Shown here piece by piece: positions 55,023 to 63,690 of a DNA stretch of 64,000 nucleotides. The translations under genes were made by a program, and so were the position numbers. The DNA comes from Dyella mobilis (GTDB taxonomy: Bacteria > Pseudomonadota > Gammaproteobacteria > Xanthomonadales > Rhodanobacteraceae), in NCBI RefSeq assembly GCF_016904945.1, contig NZ_JADIKF010000034.1:124001-188000 (forward strand). Reading direction: 5' to 3'. Below the pieces are notes generated by a model. It was not told the origin of the DNA. It did no database searches and was given only the letters and a program-made list of their open reading frames with translations. Numbering within the stretch: position 1 is the first letter of the stretch; each line of letters starts with the position of its first letter.

Positions 55023-55036
55023 AATTACTTACGCAA

Positions 55037-55071
55037 AGCTATTAGCTATTAGCTATTAGCTATTAGCTATT
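55037..55071. repeat. Five tandem copies of a 7-bp repeat (AGCTATT)
   Basis: Five perfect AGCTATT units lie end to end and overlap the last three codons of the secreted-protein gene on the minus strand, whose TAA stop (55065-55063) is inside the array. Heptamer arrays can change copy number by slippage, but here any change would fall at or after the stop. Confidence 0.9.
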
Positions 55072-55437
55072 TCGAATGATGGTCCAATACTGTTTACACG
55101 GACCTAGCGTGCCCACATTTGGAATTATAAACCATCCGGCGGGTACAAAATTTGCGGAACATATCTGCAATGTCGTCCCCACTGGTTTGTCAAAGTAGCT
55201 TTCAAAAACGTATTCCACCGCTGCCTGACCTACGTTACCGCAAAGTGCATTTTGCCTCACCCCACTCCACACATAACCAGCAGGTGGAGTAAGAGTACAG
55301 CTAACCAGCGTATACAGAGGCCGAATCAAAGGAACGACTTGTGGATCAGTCGTACTTTGAGCAATCGAAGACGTCGCATAAATGGATACGAAGGAAATGA
55401 CAGCAGCAAATGCTAATTTTGCTTTTTTCGCACGCAT
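55063..55437 (-). CDS. Secreted four-cysteine protein, paralogue A
   Basis: 124 residues from ATG 55437 (an upstream in-frame ATG at 55470 is possible). Signal peptide ends SIA-QST. The mature part has four Cys: LVSCTL, ALCGNV, LQICSA and GPCKQY. It shares RPLYTLVSC, PxGYVW-x2-V, YFDKPVG, CS-x4-PxGW and a terminal W-xI-xR with paralogue B at 55574. GC content is clearly lower than in flanking genes. No family recognised; two disulfides are likely in the mature protein. Confidence 0.7.
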   Translation of the reverse strand: MRAKKAKLAFAAVISFVSIYATSSIAQSTTDPQVVPLIRPLYTLVSCTLTPPAGYVWSGVRQNALCGNVGQAAVEYVFESYFDKPVGTTLQICSANFVPAGWFIIPNVGTLGPCKQYWTIIRNS

Positions 55438-55573
55438 ATCAACACCATCCTTTTTAATTGAATCATCCAATTGTTAAGTCACCGAATCCGGGACCTACTC
55501 ACGACAATGCCATCTTCAATGGAAGAACAGGTTTATCGTCACTCATCAGACACGTCCAATTAGACAGTTCTAA

Positions 55574-55969
55574 TTAGTAGATTCGCGTAATCACCCATTG
55601 GGACACTACTAATCCATTGAATGTACAACTGAGACCTTTGGTCGGACTACTTAATGACCAACCCTCAGGTATATTCAAGTTGGAACATACTCGGATTGAA
55701 GAGCCCACTGGCTTATCAAAATAGCTTTCGTAAATTAGAAGCAGCATTTCGTGGCCAGGCCCTCCACACGAAGCAGCATGCTGGACAGAAGTCCAGACGT
55801 ACCCGTTTGGTGTAGATGTGCGGCCGCTACATCCCGACAAGATGTAATTCGGCCTGAACTTAGAAAAGTCGTAGGCATTTTCGCCTGCGTATGACAGCAA
55901 TGGCAACGAACACGTTAACAATGATGCAACCACTAGGACCGACATACATTCACGCTTGAATGTTTTCAC
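55574..55969 (-). CDS. Secreted four-cysteine protein, paralogue B
   Basis: 131 residues from ATG 55969, with GGAAGG upstream. The signal peptide ends SYA-GEN. Conserved with paralogue A: RPNYILSGC, PNGYVWTSV, AASCGGPG, IYESYFDKPVG, RVCSNLNIPEGW, a late Cys and WVITRIY. Matching cysteine spacing argues for the same fold. It lies about 135 bases upstream of paralogue A on the same strand, in AT-rich DNA. Function unknown; the context suggests transferred cargo. Confidence 0.7.
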   Translation of the reverse strand: MKTFKRECMSVLVVASLLTCSLPLLSYAGENAYDFSKFRPNYILSGCSGRTSTPNGYVWTSVQHAASCGGPGHEMLLLIYESYFDKPVGSSIRVCSNLNIPEGWSLSSPTKGLSCTFNGLVVSQWVITRIY

Positions 55970-56251
55970 GCTCCACCTTCCTTTGTCGACTCTTTAATTC
56001 CTCAGACTCAATCATTCATTTATGCGAAGACAATACTCCAGACGCTACCTATATAGGACCAGGATCGCGTCGACTGTAATTGTGTTTTTTTGCCAGACAC
56101 TTTCTATGAAATACACAATAAAACGCGACATTTCAGAAATTCCCTACAAAGAAATCATCTCTCCTGATTAGCCACGACTCTCAGCTCCAAATCGGATGAT
56201 TTGAGATGTTATTCGTGGACGACGGCATCCTTTCCAACGAGGAAGGACATC
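55970..56251. other. AT-rich gap upstream of paralogue B
   Basis: No gene seen. The stretch 55985-56170 is markedly AT-rich compared with the rest of the window and should hold the promoter of the secreted paralogues. The rightmost part leads into the transposase remnant. Confidence 0.5.
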
Positions 56252-56401
56252 GTGGCGATCAACCCGATGCGGTTCTAGTGGCCTCTGTCGCTGATAGAGT
56301 TTATGAGCTGGTACGGCACGGAAGCCAAATACTGCCGCGCGTTGTACCGCGTACGTTGGCCGCAGGGCTTTCGTTGCCCGGAATGGGCTAACCGTTCGTG
56401 A
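56252..56401 (+). mobile_element. Remnant of an IS1595-family (ISXo5-like) transposase, N-terminus only
   Basis: From the GTG at 56252 (GGAAGGA upstream) the frame reads MAINPMRF, stop, WPLSLIEFMSWYGTEAKYCRALYRVRWPQGFRCPEW, then a stop at 56401. MAIN-x3-F, the EF-x2-YGTE-x-C motif and RWP-GF-CP are the start of IS1595-type transposases, before their zinc ribbon and DDE core. It has an internal TAG at 56276, a shifted Cys and no catalytic region. It abuts the hrpB fragment. Confidence 0.75.
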
Positions 56402-57125
56402 TCGTCGTGAGCATGTCCACATCGTCGCGCCGAACTGTTTGCGCGAGCACGCCCTGCATCAGGTCGACTTCACGTCGGACAAGCAGGAACGCGAGCACGT
56501 CGCCGTCATTTTCTTCCAGCGACTACCACACGATGCGCGCCAGATAATGCTCCACGTTTTCCTGCGAGCGTGCCGACGGGTAGTCGACGCGCACCGGAAA
56601 GCCACCCCCCTGGCTGCTGGTGCGTGGCGCATCCAGCCACTGGGCCACACGCGCGCAGTCCAGCTCGGTCAACATCATACGATGCGCAGATCCGGCCGTA
56701 GCTTGCCCTGGATATCCAACACCAAGGCCGCACCGACATCGCTGGCAAGATGGCGCTCGTGGAATTCGTCGAACTGGATCGCGCCGATGCCGTTGAGTTT
56801 GGGATACTCCTGGATCAGCCGCGTGAAAGTGCCCACGGTCACCACTTTGATGAGCGTGACCGCACACATCCTCAATTCGAAGCGAATGCGATAGTCCACC
56901 GCCTCATCCAACTGCCACGCTATGCACCGCGCTGCCGCGTAGCGATGCAGCGCGGCTCTAGCATCACAATCTTGGTGCCTTGCAGCCAGGGCTCAGCGAG
57001 CAGCGCCAGCGAAACCTAGGGGGGGCGGCGCCAGGCGGCACCTCCAGCACGAGCTGCCGCTGTGCGGCGGGCACGCGGCGAATATCAGGAACATCGGCAC
57101 GGTAATGCGCGCGATGATAATTCCG
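56402..57125 (-). pseudogene. Decayed 5' fragment of hrpB
   Basis: Homologous to about the first 740 bases of hrpB (54180-54918), in the same orientation and offset by about 2.2 kb. The best preserved part, 56675-56911, encodes YRIRFELRMCAVTLIKVVT, TRLIQEYPKLNGIGAIQ, FDEFHERHLASDVGAAL and LDIQGKLRPDLRIV. The Walker A region (near 57020) and the distal part are shifted in frame. It ends at the transposase remnant. Confidence 0.85.
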
Positions 57126-57150
57126 GTGCCGCCATGGACCTATGCGCAGC

Positions 57151-57177
57151 GTGCATGCCTCGCGGGGAGGCATGCAC
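57151..57177 (-). terminator. Terminator hairpin of the gsp/xps operon
   Basis: The perfect 10-bp stem GTGCATGCCT / AGGCATGCAC with a 7-base loop sits 13 bases after the gspD stop. It closes the type II secretion operon. Confidence 0.7.
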
Positions 57178-57190
57178 GTGAGCGGTACCG

Positions 57191-59623
57191 TTAGTGGTAC
57201 GGATTGGTGACGGTGGTCGTCGGCTCAGCCGTGGTGGTACGCGGCCGCAACGGCGCCAGCGACTCGAAGCCGCTCTGGTAGTCTTCGGTGATTTGCTTGG
57301 CGTCTTCGCTGTTGGTGATCACGCGCGGGGTGATCAATACGATCAGTTCGGTGCGGGTCTTGCTCTTGCCCGTCGAACCGAACAACTTGCCCAGCACCGG
57401 AATATCGCTCAACAGCGGCACGCCCGAGCCGTTATCGGCGTTCTGTTGCTCGATCAAGCCACCGAGCAAGACAGTCTGCCCGTTCTGCACGCCGAGTTGG
57501 GTGGCCACTTGGCGCTGCTGGATGGTGTAGTTGCCCTGCGCATTGGGCGTGGCCGAGGTAGTCTGGCTGACTTGTTGATCGATGTTGAGATAGACCAATC
57601 CACCGGGATTCACGCGCGGCTGCACGTCCAGAATGATGCCGGTGGGGATGTATTGCACCTGGCCCGCGGTGGTCGGCTCGCTGCTCCCACCCACCCCGAC
57701 GTAGTAGGTCTGGTTGACCGGAATCTGATTACCGACCTGGATGTGCGCGACCTGATTGTTTAGAACGACCAGCGAAGGCGCCGACAACGTCTTGGTGTTT
57801 TGACTGCTTTCCAGTGCGTTGACGGCGACCTGGAATTTGCCGTTCGAACTCAAGAAAGAATAGAAGAACGGCTGACCACTATAGGTGTTGGTCGAATTGG
57901 AATTTGACGTGGCGCCGAAGCCACCACCCAGGCCAATCATGCGGTGCGCATTCGGATTACCCGGGGTATAGCTATCGCCGTTTTGCGTACCGCCCGCCAA
58001 ACCTTGCAGGTACCACTGCACGCCGTACTGGAGGTCGCCGACCAGATCCACCTCGAACACGCGCGTTTCGATCTGCACTTGCAGCGGCGGCACGTCGAGC
58101 TGTTTGACGGCGCCGAGAATCTCTTCCCATTGTGCCGGACGTGCGCGCACCAGCAACTGATTGTTGGCATCCACCGAGCTGATGCGAATGCTGCCGTCTT
58201 TGGAGCTGTAGCCCTGGTCCTGGTTGTTGTTGTTGGACAAGCCACCATTCATGCCGACGCCGCTGACACCGGTGCTACCGCCGGTACCACCGGTCAACGA
58301 GGATGAGCTACCGAAAGCACTGCTGCTGCCCGTGCCGGAGCTTGACGGGTAGCTGCTGCCCCCGGTCGAGCTACCGAGACCGCTGGACAGGCCACCCGTC
58401 GTCGAACTACCGAAGCTGCCGGCGCTGCTGCCCATGCCACTGCTCGAGCCCGATGCATTGTTGCCGACGCCCAAGGTGGTGCCACCGCCCATGCCCGGTG
58501 CGACGGCGCCGCCACGGTCGCTGCCGCCGCTACCGCCGTTGTCGGTGTAGATCATCGCGAGGTAGTGCGCCAGATCCGACGCATTGATGTTGCGCACGTC
58601 ATACACGTAGAGGTGCGGCTCGTTGCCACCGCCCAAATCAATCTTGGCGATCCATTCGCCCACTTCGCTGAGGTAGTTGGGCTGCGTGCTGATCACCACC
58701 AGCGCGTTGGTGCGCTTGATCGGAATGAAGCGCAGCATGCCGGCCAGCGGCGTATCGCCTTTCGCACCGAACATGCTGTCCAGTTGCGGCATCAGGTCTT
58801 CGACGGTGGCGTGCTGCAGATTGAATACGCCGACCGACATGCCCTTGAGCCAGTCGACGTCGAAGGTGCGCACGGTGCGGTCGTAGTTGGCCAGTTCATC
58901 CGGTGTGCCGGCCACCACGATGACGTTGCGCGCGTTGTCGACCAGCAGAATCGAATCGGGGCGCGCAAACGGCTTCAGCAGTTTTTGCATCTGGTCGGCG
59001 GCGATGTAATGCAGCGGGAACAGGCGCGCCTGCATGCCGCCGGCGGGCGCCACGGCGCCGAGGCTCGGGGCAACGTTACCTTGCACGGCATCCTTTTCGG
59101 GCATCACCACGTAGCGGCCGTTGGTCTTGATCAGCGCGTTGTGGGTCCACGACAGCAGCGTTTCCAGGATCGGCATTGCCTGGCTGCTGTCCACCGGTTC
59201 GGAGGTGGAGAAGGAAATATTGCCTTGCACGCCCGGCACGATCGTGTAGTTCTGTTGCAGCAGGTCGCCCAGGATCGCCTTCACCACCGCCTGCACCGGC
59301 TGGTTTTCGAAGTTGAAGGTGACGGCGCCGCTACCGGTGGCAGCCGGACGCGGCGTCGACAGGCCGGTCGGGCGCACGAACCGGCCACTGCCGGTGCTGA
59401 TGCTGGCGACCGGCGGCGCAGGAGTGGTGTTGCCGAGGCTGTTATTGAGCTGCTCGGGCTGCGGCGCCGGCTTTTCGGTGCCCGCGACGGCTTCGCGCTC
59501 CAGCGAAAGATCGGGCTGGGTCAGCGGCTTGTTGGCCGCGCAGCCACTCAGGAAAACGGCGAGCGCAATGGCGCTGACCTGCAAGCCTTGGCGTCGGTAA
59601 AACTGCGTGCGCACGTGTGTCAT
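57191..59623 (-). CDS. gspD: Type II secretion secretin GspD (XpsD-like)
   Basis: 810 residues. The lipoprotein-type signal LAVFLSGCAAN suggests Cys anchoring as in XpsD. N0-N3 periplasmic domains (for example FENQPVQAVVKAILGDLLQQN, YIAADQMQKLLKPFARPDSI, HLYVYDVRNINASDLA) precede the secretin core with VQIETRVFEVDL, SAPSLVVLNNQVAHIQVGNQIPV and VPLLSDIPVLGKLFG. A Ser/Gly-rich stretch of about 85 residues (about 371-456) is inserted in a periplasmic N domain. It forms the outer-membrane channel of the T2SS. Confidence 0.95.
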   Translation of the reverse strand: MTHVRTQFYRRQGLQVSAIALAVFLSGCAANKPLTQPDLSLEREAVAGTEKPAPQPEQLNNSLGNTTPAPPVASISTGSGRFVRPTGLSTPRPAATGSGAVTFNFENQPVQAVVKAILGDLLQQNYTIVPGVQGNISFSTSEPVDSSQAMPILETLLSWTHNALIKTNGRYVVMPEKDAVQGNVAPSLGAVAPAGGMQARLFPLHYIAADQMQKLLKPFARPDSILLVDNARNVIVVAGTPDELANYDRTVRTFDVDWLKGMSVGVFNLQHATVEDLMPQLDSMFGAKGDTPLAGMLRFIPIKRTNALVVISTQPNYLSEVGEWIAKIDLGGGNEPHLYVYDVRNINASDLAHYLAMIYTDNGGSGGSDRGGAVAPGMGGGTTLGVGNNASGSSSGMGSSAGSFGSSTTGGLSSGLGSSTGGSSYPSSSGTGSSSAFGSSSSLTGGTGGSTGVSGVGMNGGLSNNNNQDQGYSSKDGSIRISSVDANNQLLVRARPAQWEEILGAVKQLDVPPLQVQIETRVFEVDLVGDLQYGVQWYLQGLAGGTQNGDSYTPGNPNAHRMIGLGGGFGATSNSNSTNTYSGQPFFYSFLSSNGKFQVAVNALESSQNTKTLSAPSLVVLNNQVAHIQVGNQIPVNQTYYVGVGGSSEPTTAGQVQYIPTGIILDVQPRVNPGGLVYLNIDQQVSQTTSATPNAQGNYTIQQRQVATQLGVQNGQTVLLGGLIEQQNADNGSGVPLLSDIPVLGKLFGSTGKSKTRTELIVLITPRVITNSEDAKQITEDYQSGFESLAPLRPRTTTAEPTTTVTNPYH

Positions 59624-59626
59624 GAA

Positions 59627-60352
59627 TCAATGTTCTCCCTGAGCGTTTCCGGCTTGCTGGGAACGCTGCTTAAGAATGGCGGCCCTGAGTTTTTGTAGTC
59701 GTTGTGCCTGCACGTCGTTCGGCGGAGGCATCGGGCCGGCCGGCGACGGTTGCATCATGGCGCGATTTGGCATCGGCCGTCCGGGGCCGGGGGGCGTGCC
59801 GGGCGGTCGATTCATCGGAATCGCCCCTGGCGCTGCAGGCTGATCTATGGGTGCACCGGCCGGCAATTTTAGTTCCGTACGGCCGCTGGAGGAGGCAAAT
59901 ATGGCCGAACGCGGCAGCACCCTGATCAGTTTCCAGGGGGTATCAGGCACGTTGCTGCCCTCCTTCACCCGCACTTCCTGGCTGCTGTCGTCGTCCTTGT
60001 TGGTGCTGGGGTGGATCGGGCCCAGCAGGGCCATGTGCAGGGACGGGGTGAGAATGATGCCGGTGAGCTGCAGGTCGCCCAGGCTTACGCCGCCGGAGTC
60101 GCCCCCGCTGGATACGATCGGCTTGCGGTCGCTGCTGAACAACGGGTGCTCCCACACCTGCGCGTAGCTAGGCAAGGCGGGTGGCGTAGGCAGGGCGACG
60201 TTGTGCACGGCAGGCAGCGGCGGCGTTTCGCGTGGCGCATTCCAGCTCACGCCATGACCGACGCCGAACAGCAGGGAAAGAAAGGCGACGCCAAGCACGG
60301 CGGCGGCGGTGCCGACCATGGGCGTGAGACGGCGCTGGGAGGCGGCATTCAT
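59627..60352 (-). CDS. gspN: Type II secretion protein XpsN/GspC-like
   Basis: 241 residues from ATG 60352, overlapping gspM by 4 bases. TM helix at about 12-34, then an HR-type domain as in GspC: AQVWEHPLFSSDRKPI and SLGDLQLTGIILTPSLHMALL. The C-terminal third is Pro/Met-rich (RPPGTPPGPGRPMP) and ends in a helical QRLQKLRAAILKQ. In Xanthomonas the gene at this place is xpsN, which links XpsD to the inner-membrane L-M pair. It ends 3 bases before the gspD start. Confidence 0.8.
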   Translation of the reverse strand: MNAASQRRLTPMVGTAAAVLGVAFLSLLFGVGHGVSWNAPRETPPLPAVHNVALPTPPALPSYAQVWEHPLFSSDRKPIVSSGGDSGGVSLGDLQLTGIILTPSLHMALLGPIHPSTNKDDDSSQEVRVKEGSNVPDTPWKLIRVLPRSAIFASSSGRTELKLPAGAPIDQPAAPGAIPMNRPPGTPPGPGRPMPNRAMMQPSPAGPMPPPNDVQAQRLQKLRAAILKQRSQQAGNAQGEH

Positions 60353-61002
60353 TGCGCATCGTCTCCCGTCGCGTTGTCGCCGTTCGCATTGGCCCCGGGC
60401 GCATTGGCGGGCGCATTGACATAACCGGCCAGGGTGAACTGCACCTCCAGCGGCACGCCCCCGCCTTTCTGCGTGTTCATCAGCGGATTGCGGTAGACGC
60501 TGAAATCCTGCACGAACAGATACGGCTTGCCCTTTTCCAGCGTGTACAGCAGGCCGACCAATGGCTGCATGTCGCAGTGCAGGCTGATGCTCACCACCAC
60601 CTTGCGATAGGGATCGCTGGAGACAGTGGTGGGATTGGGTACCGGCATCTTCTGGCTGACTTCGCAGCTGCCTTCCTGTGCGTGGGCGGCGGCGTCGTCG
60701 ACCACACGCTGCATCAGGCCGGCTGCCGCCGCGTTGGGATCGCTTTCCGGCAGAAAGGTGCTGCTGTCGGCCTGGTCGTGCCCCAGCTCGGCCAGGCGCT
60801 TTTGCAGTTGCGGTTTTTCCGCAATGGCGGCGGCATAGCGGCTTTGCGTATCGCGCAAATCGTCCATCTGGCTGTCGACGTCGCGCAGCGGCGCGACGAA
60901 CCACCAATGCAGCAACACGAAATACGCCAGCAGCACGACCAGCAGCAGCAAGCCGATGGCGGCCAGGCGGCTTTCCAACGGTTTCATCGGGCGCATGTTC
61001 AT
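60349..61002 (-). CDS. gspM: Type II secretion protein GspM (XpsM-like)
   Basis: 217 residues from ATG 61002, overlapping the gspL stop by 4 bases. One TM (LAAIGLLLLVVLLAYFVLLHWWFV), a coiled-coil of about 40 residues, and a ferredoxin-like periplasmic domain ending VPLEVQFTLAGYV. An Ala/Asn/Gly-rich tail follows. It is part of the inner-membrane platform with GspL. Confidence 0.85.
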   Translation of the reverse strand: MNMRPMKPLESRLAAIGLLLLVVLLAYFVLLHWWFVAPLRDVDSQMDDLRDTQSRYAAAIAEKPQLQKRLAELGHDQADSSTFLPESDPNAAAAGLMQRVVDDAAAHAQEGSCEVSQKMPVPNPTTVSSDPYRKVVVSISLHCDMQPLVGLLYTLEKGKPYLFVQDFSVYRNPLMNTQKGGGVPLEVQFTLAGYVNAPANAPGANANGDNATGDDAQ

Positions 61003-62159
61003 CGCGCCGCTCCCGTGCTGCTGCTCGCCGCCGGCTTGGCATTGCTGGGCGCACGCACTTGCGCATCCATGAAGAAGCGCTCCTTGTTGGTCGCGGGATC
61101 GCGCTGGATCACGCCCTGGAAATTGGCACCGGTGAGGAGCTTGCTGCTCTGCAGTGCGTCGATCAGCGATGCGGCCTTGGCGCTTTGTCCCTGCATGCCG
61201 ACGTGTCCGCTGCTGTCGACGGTAAAGCGTTCCAGCCAGGTGTCGTCGGGAATGCGCGTGGTGAGATCCTGCAGTATGTCGACCACGGCCACGGTATCGG
61301 TCTTGCGCCGCGCGAGGAAGCCGGATGCGCCGGCGCTGTCTTCCAGTTGCTTGCGCAGCTCGGAAACTTTTTGCGCGTCGGCGTGCATGTCGTCGACCTG
61401 CGTCTGCATGGCGGCCAAGGCATCGTCGCGGTTGTGCAGCCACTGTCCGAGACTCAGCAACAACAGCAGTGCGGCGGCGCCGGCCAGCGCAAGGTTCAAG
61501 CGGCGGCGCGGATCGCGATGCACGCGTGCCACACCCGGCGGCAACAGGTTCACACCCAGCCGCTTGTCGCCCTCACACAGATCCACGGCATCGATGGCGA
61601 TGCCGGCATGGCGCAGCAGATCGAGCCGTGCATCGACCACCGCACGCGGCGTGGCAATCAGCTCGGCGGCGATGCGCCCGGATGGCGCCGGGCCGGGCAG
61701 CTCGCGCAGGTCGTAGTACACCTGATCAGTGCGAAACGGCGTCTGGCGATCCATTTCAAAGGCGCCGATCTGGCGCAGATTGTCGCGCGCCGCGTCGGGC
61801 AACAGCAGGCGGCGGCGCAGTACCAGCTCCTGCGGCAGGCACAGGGCCAGGCGCAAATCCTGGCTGTCCACGCCGGCTACGGCGGCACCCAACGCGGACT
61901 GTTGCGAGGGCGCGTCGAGAGCATCGCTCCACGGCGCCGATGCCTGCGGCTGGCCGCTGCGGCGAACCTGCCACTCGCCATTGTCGTGCCGCAACAGGCA
62001 CCACACGTTGCCGCCGCTGAAGAAACCCTGCCAGCGTACCGGCAGCAAGGTGCGCAGCTCACCGCTCCACCAGTCCAGAAAGGCCGGCAAAGGCGACCCG
62101 CGCCAGGCGCGGCGTACACGTTCCAACTGCGGTCGCAGTGTCTGCGTAGCGGAATTCAC
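60999..62159 (-). CDS. gspL: Type II secretion protein GspL (XpsL-like)
   Basis: 386 residues. A cytosolic actin-like domain (residues about 1-230) is followed by a TM at about 227-243 (LNLALAGAAALLLLLSLGQWL), a coiled-coil and a periplasmic ferredoxin-like domain (PDDTWLERFTVDSSGHVGMQGQ). This is the PilN/GspL-fused form found in Xanthomonadales. It recruits the GspE ATPase. Its ATG overlaps the gspK stop by 4 bases. Confidence 0.87.
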   Translation of the reverse strand: MNSATQTLRPQLERVRRAWRGSPLPAFLDWWSGELRTLLPVRWQGFFSGGNVWCLLRHDNGEWQVRRSGQPQASAPWSDALDAPSQQSALGAAVAGVDSQDLRLALCLPQELVLRRRLLLPDAARDNLRQIGAFEMDRQTPFRTDQVYYDLRELPGPAPSGRIAAELIATPRAVVDARLDLLRHAGIAIDAVDLCEGDKRLGVNLLPPGVARVHRDPRRRLNLALAGAAALLLLLSLGQWLHNRDDALAAMQTQVDDMHADAQKVSELRKQLEDSAGASGFLARRKTDTVAVVDILQDLTTRIPDDTWLERFTVDSSGHVGMQGQSAKAASLIDALQSSKLLTGANFQGVIQRDPATNKERFFMDAQVRAPSNAKPAASSSTGAAR

Positions 62160-63025
62160 TCCCCATCTCCCTCTTGCCAGCGCAGCACCGCAAAAGCTTG
62201 CGAACCGGGCCGAAACCCTTGCAAGCGCACGGTGGCGCGCAATACCGCACGCGTTCCATCGGCGAGCACGGCCTCCGACCGAATACTATGCGTGATGCCA
62301 TTGTTTGCGACCAGCCCTACCCCGCCTGCATTCGCAGCGGCGTTGCCGGGGCGCGCGGCTATCATCGCCGCCGCCTGTTGCAGGTTCATGCCGGGCGGAA
62401 TGGAGGCTAGCGCAAGCAATGGCGCCGTGCTCGGATCCGGAGTGGCACGACCCGACCAAATCGTGACGTAAGGCGCAACCGCCTGGTAGATCGCCGGCGT
62501 TACCCCCAGCACCATCTGCAACTCCTCCACGCTGGCGAAGGGTGCATTGCGCGGACCGTAGTCGCGCCCGGCTGCCGTATAGACGGCGGCACGCTGCGCC
62601 ACCTGTTGCGGGGTCATGGGGAAACTGCGCCAGTCGACGACAGCCTGGGCGATGGCCGCGGCGTGCTGTGCATCCACGCCGGCGTTGCGAAAGAGATTGG
62701 TGAGCACGTCGGGCGAGGCGGCATTGAGGTCCACCTTGCCGTTTTCGGAAACTGCCGAGACCGCAATCTTCGCGCCCTCGAAGGCGAACGGATAAACGCG
62801 ACCGTCGGCCACCCAGCGATCATTGATGTTCGGCGCCTGCAGCGCATAGATCGCACGCATCACACCCGCCTCCGCCGCATAGTGCGCGCGCGTCTGCTGA
62901 AACTGATAACTGGCCTGCAAACCTTCGGTATGCGCCAGCACCGCATAGCCGCCGAGCAGGATGGCAAGCAGCGTGCACGCCCACATCACCACCAACAGGG
63001 CGACCCCGCGTTGCGCGCGCTTCAT
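62156..63025 (-). CDS. gspK: Type II secretion minor pseudopilin GspK
   Basis: 289 residues from ATG 63025; the longer frame reads into gspJ. The prepilin-like leader MKRAQRGVALLVVMWACTLLAILL lacks Glu at +5, which is the hallmark of GspK. The large inserted alpha domain contains KVDLNAASPDVL, VVDWRSFP and FASVEELQMVLG. It caps the pseudopilus tip with GspI and GspJ. Confidence 0.93.
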   Translation of the reverse strand: MKRAQRGVALLVVMWACTLLAILLGGYAVLAHTEGLQASYQFQQTRAHYAAEAGVMRAIYALQAPNINDRWVADGRVYPFAFEGAKIAVSAVSENGKVDLNAASPDVLTNLFRNAGVDAQHAAAIAQAVVDWRSFPMTPQQVAQRAAVYTAAGRDYGPRNAPFASVEELQMVLGVTPAIYQAVAPYVTIWSGRATPDPSTAPLLALASIPPGMNLQQAAAMIAARPGNAAANAGGVGLVANNGITHSIRSEAVLADGTRAVLRATVRLQGFRPGSQAFAVLRWQEGDGE

Positions 63026-63690
63026 GGTCCGACTCCCGGACCGTGCAAGCCGCGCAGCAGATTGCCCGGCGCCTGCGAGGCTGCCGCATTCACGCGCAAC
63101 GGCGCACTTAGCAGCGGCCACTCGCGGCCGTTGCGCAACGCCAGCTTGATGGTGACCACATTGGGCATGTTGCCGGCGAATTTCCAGTCGCTCTGCCAAT
63201 CCATCAGCTTGCCTTGCTGATCCAGACCGCGATAGCTGAAACCGCCGTCGACGATGCCATCGAGCAGCACCTGTGGATCGCCCAACGGCTTGGGCTTGCT
63301 GCCATCCGGCGGAAGCACCGCCAGGCTCGCCACCAATTGCTTGCCTTTGTCGCCGTCGGAAACCAGTTTCACGTCGACGATCTGCGGGCCGCTCACACCG
63401 AGATAGCCGGGCAGCGGCGCCACGAACTGCATTTCGTTGCTGCTGCCGATGAAATAGATATTGTTATTGTTGTCGTCGTGCGCGATGGCCTGCGTCATCG
63501 CCTGCTCCAACTCGCGGCGCAAAAACATTTGCGCGGAACGCACCTGATCCAGCTGCTCGATTTTCAGCGTGCCGGCCTGCACCGTGTGGGTGGCCGAGCG
63601 CACGCCCGAATACACGCCCAGCAGCAACAGCGCCATCAGCATCAGCGCGCCGAGGACTTCCAGCAAGGTGAAACCGGCTGCGCGCTTCAT
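63022..63690 (-). CDS. gspJ: Type II secretion minor pseudopilin GspJ
   Basis: 222 residues from ATG 63690. The prepilin signal MKRAAGFTLLEVLGALMLMALLLLG has Gly(-1)/Phe(+1) and Glu at +5, for processing by a GspO peptidase. GVYSGVRSATHTV and the FLRRELEQAMTQA region fit GspJ. It overlaps gspI and gspK by 4 bases each. Confidence 0.93.
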   Translation of the reverse strand: MKRAAGFTLLEVLGALMLMALLLLGVYSGVRSATHTVQAGTLKIEQLDQVRSAQMFLRRELEQAMTQAIAHDDNNNNIYFIGSSNEMQFVAPLPGYLGVSGPQIVDVKLVSDGDKGKQLVASLAVLPPDGSKPKPLGDPQVLLDGIVDGGFSYRGLDQQGKLMDWQSDWKFAGNMPNVVTIKLALRNGREWPLLSAPLRVNAAASQAPGNLLRGLHGPGVGP

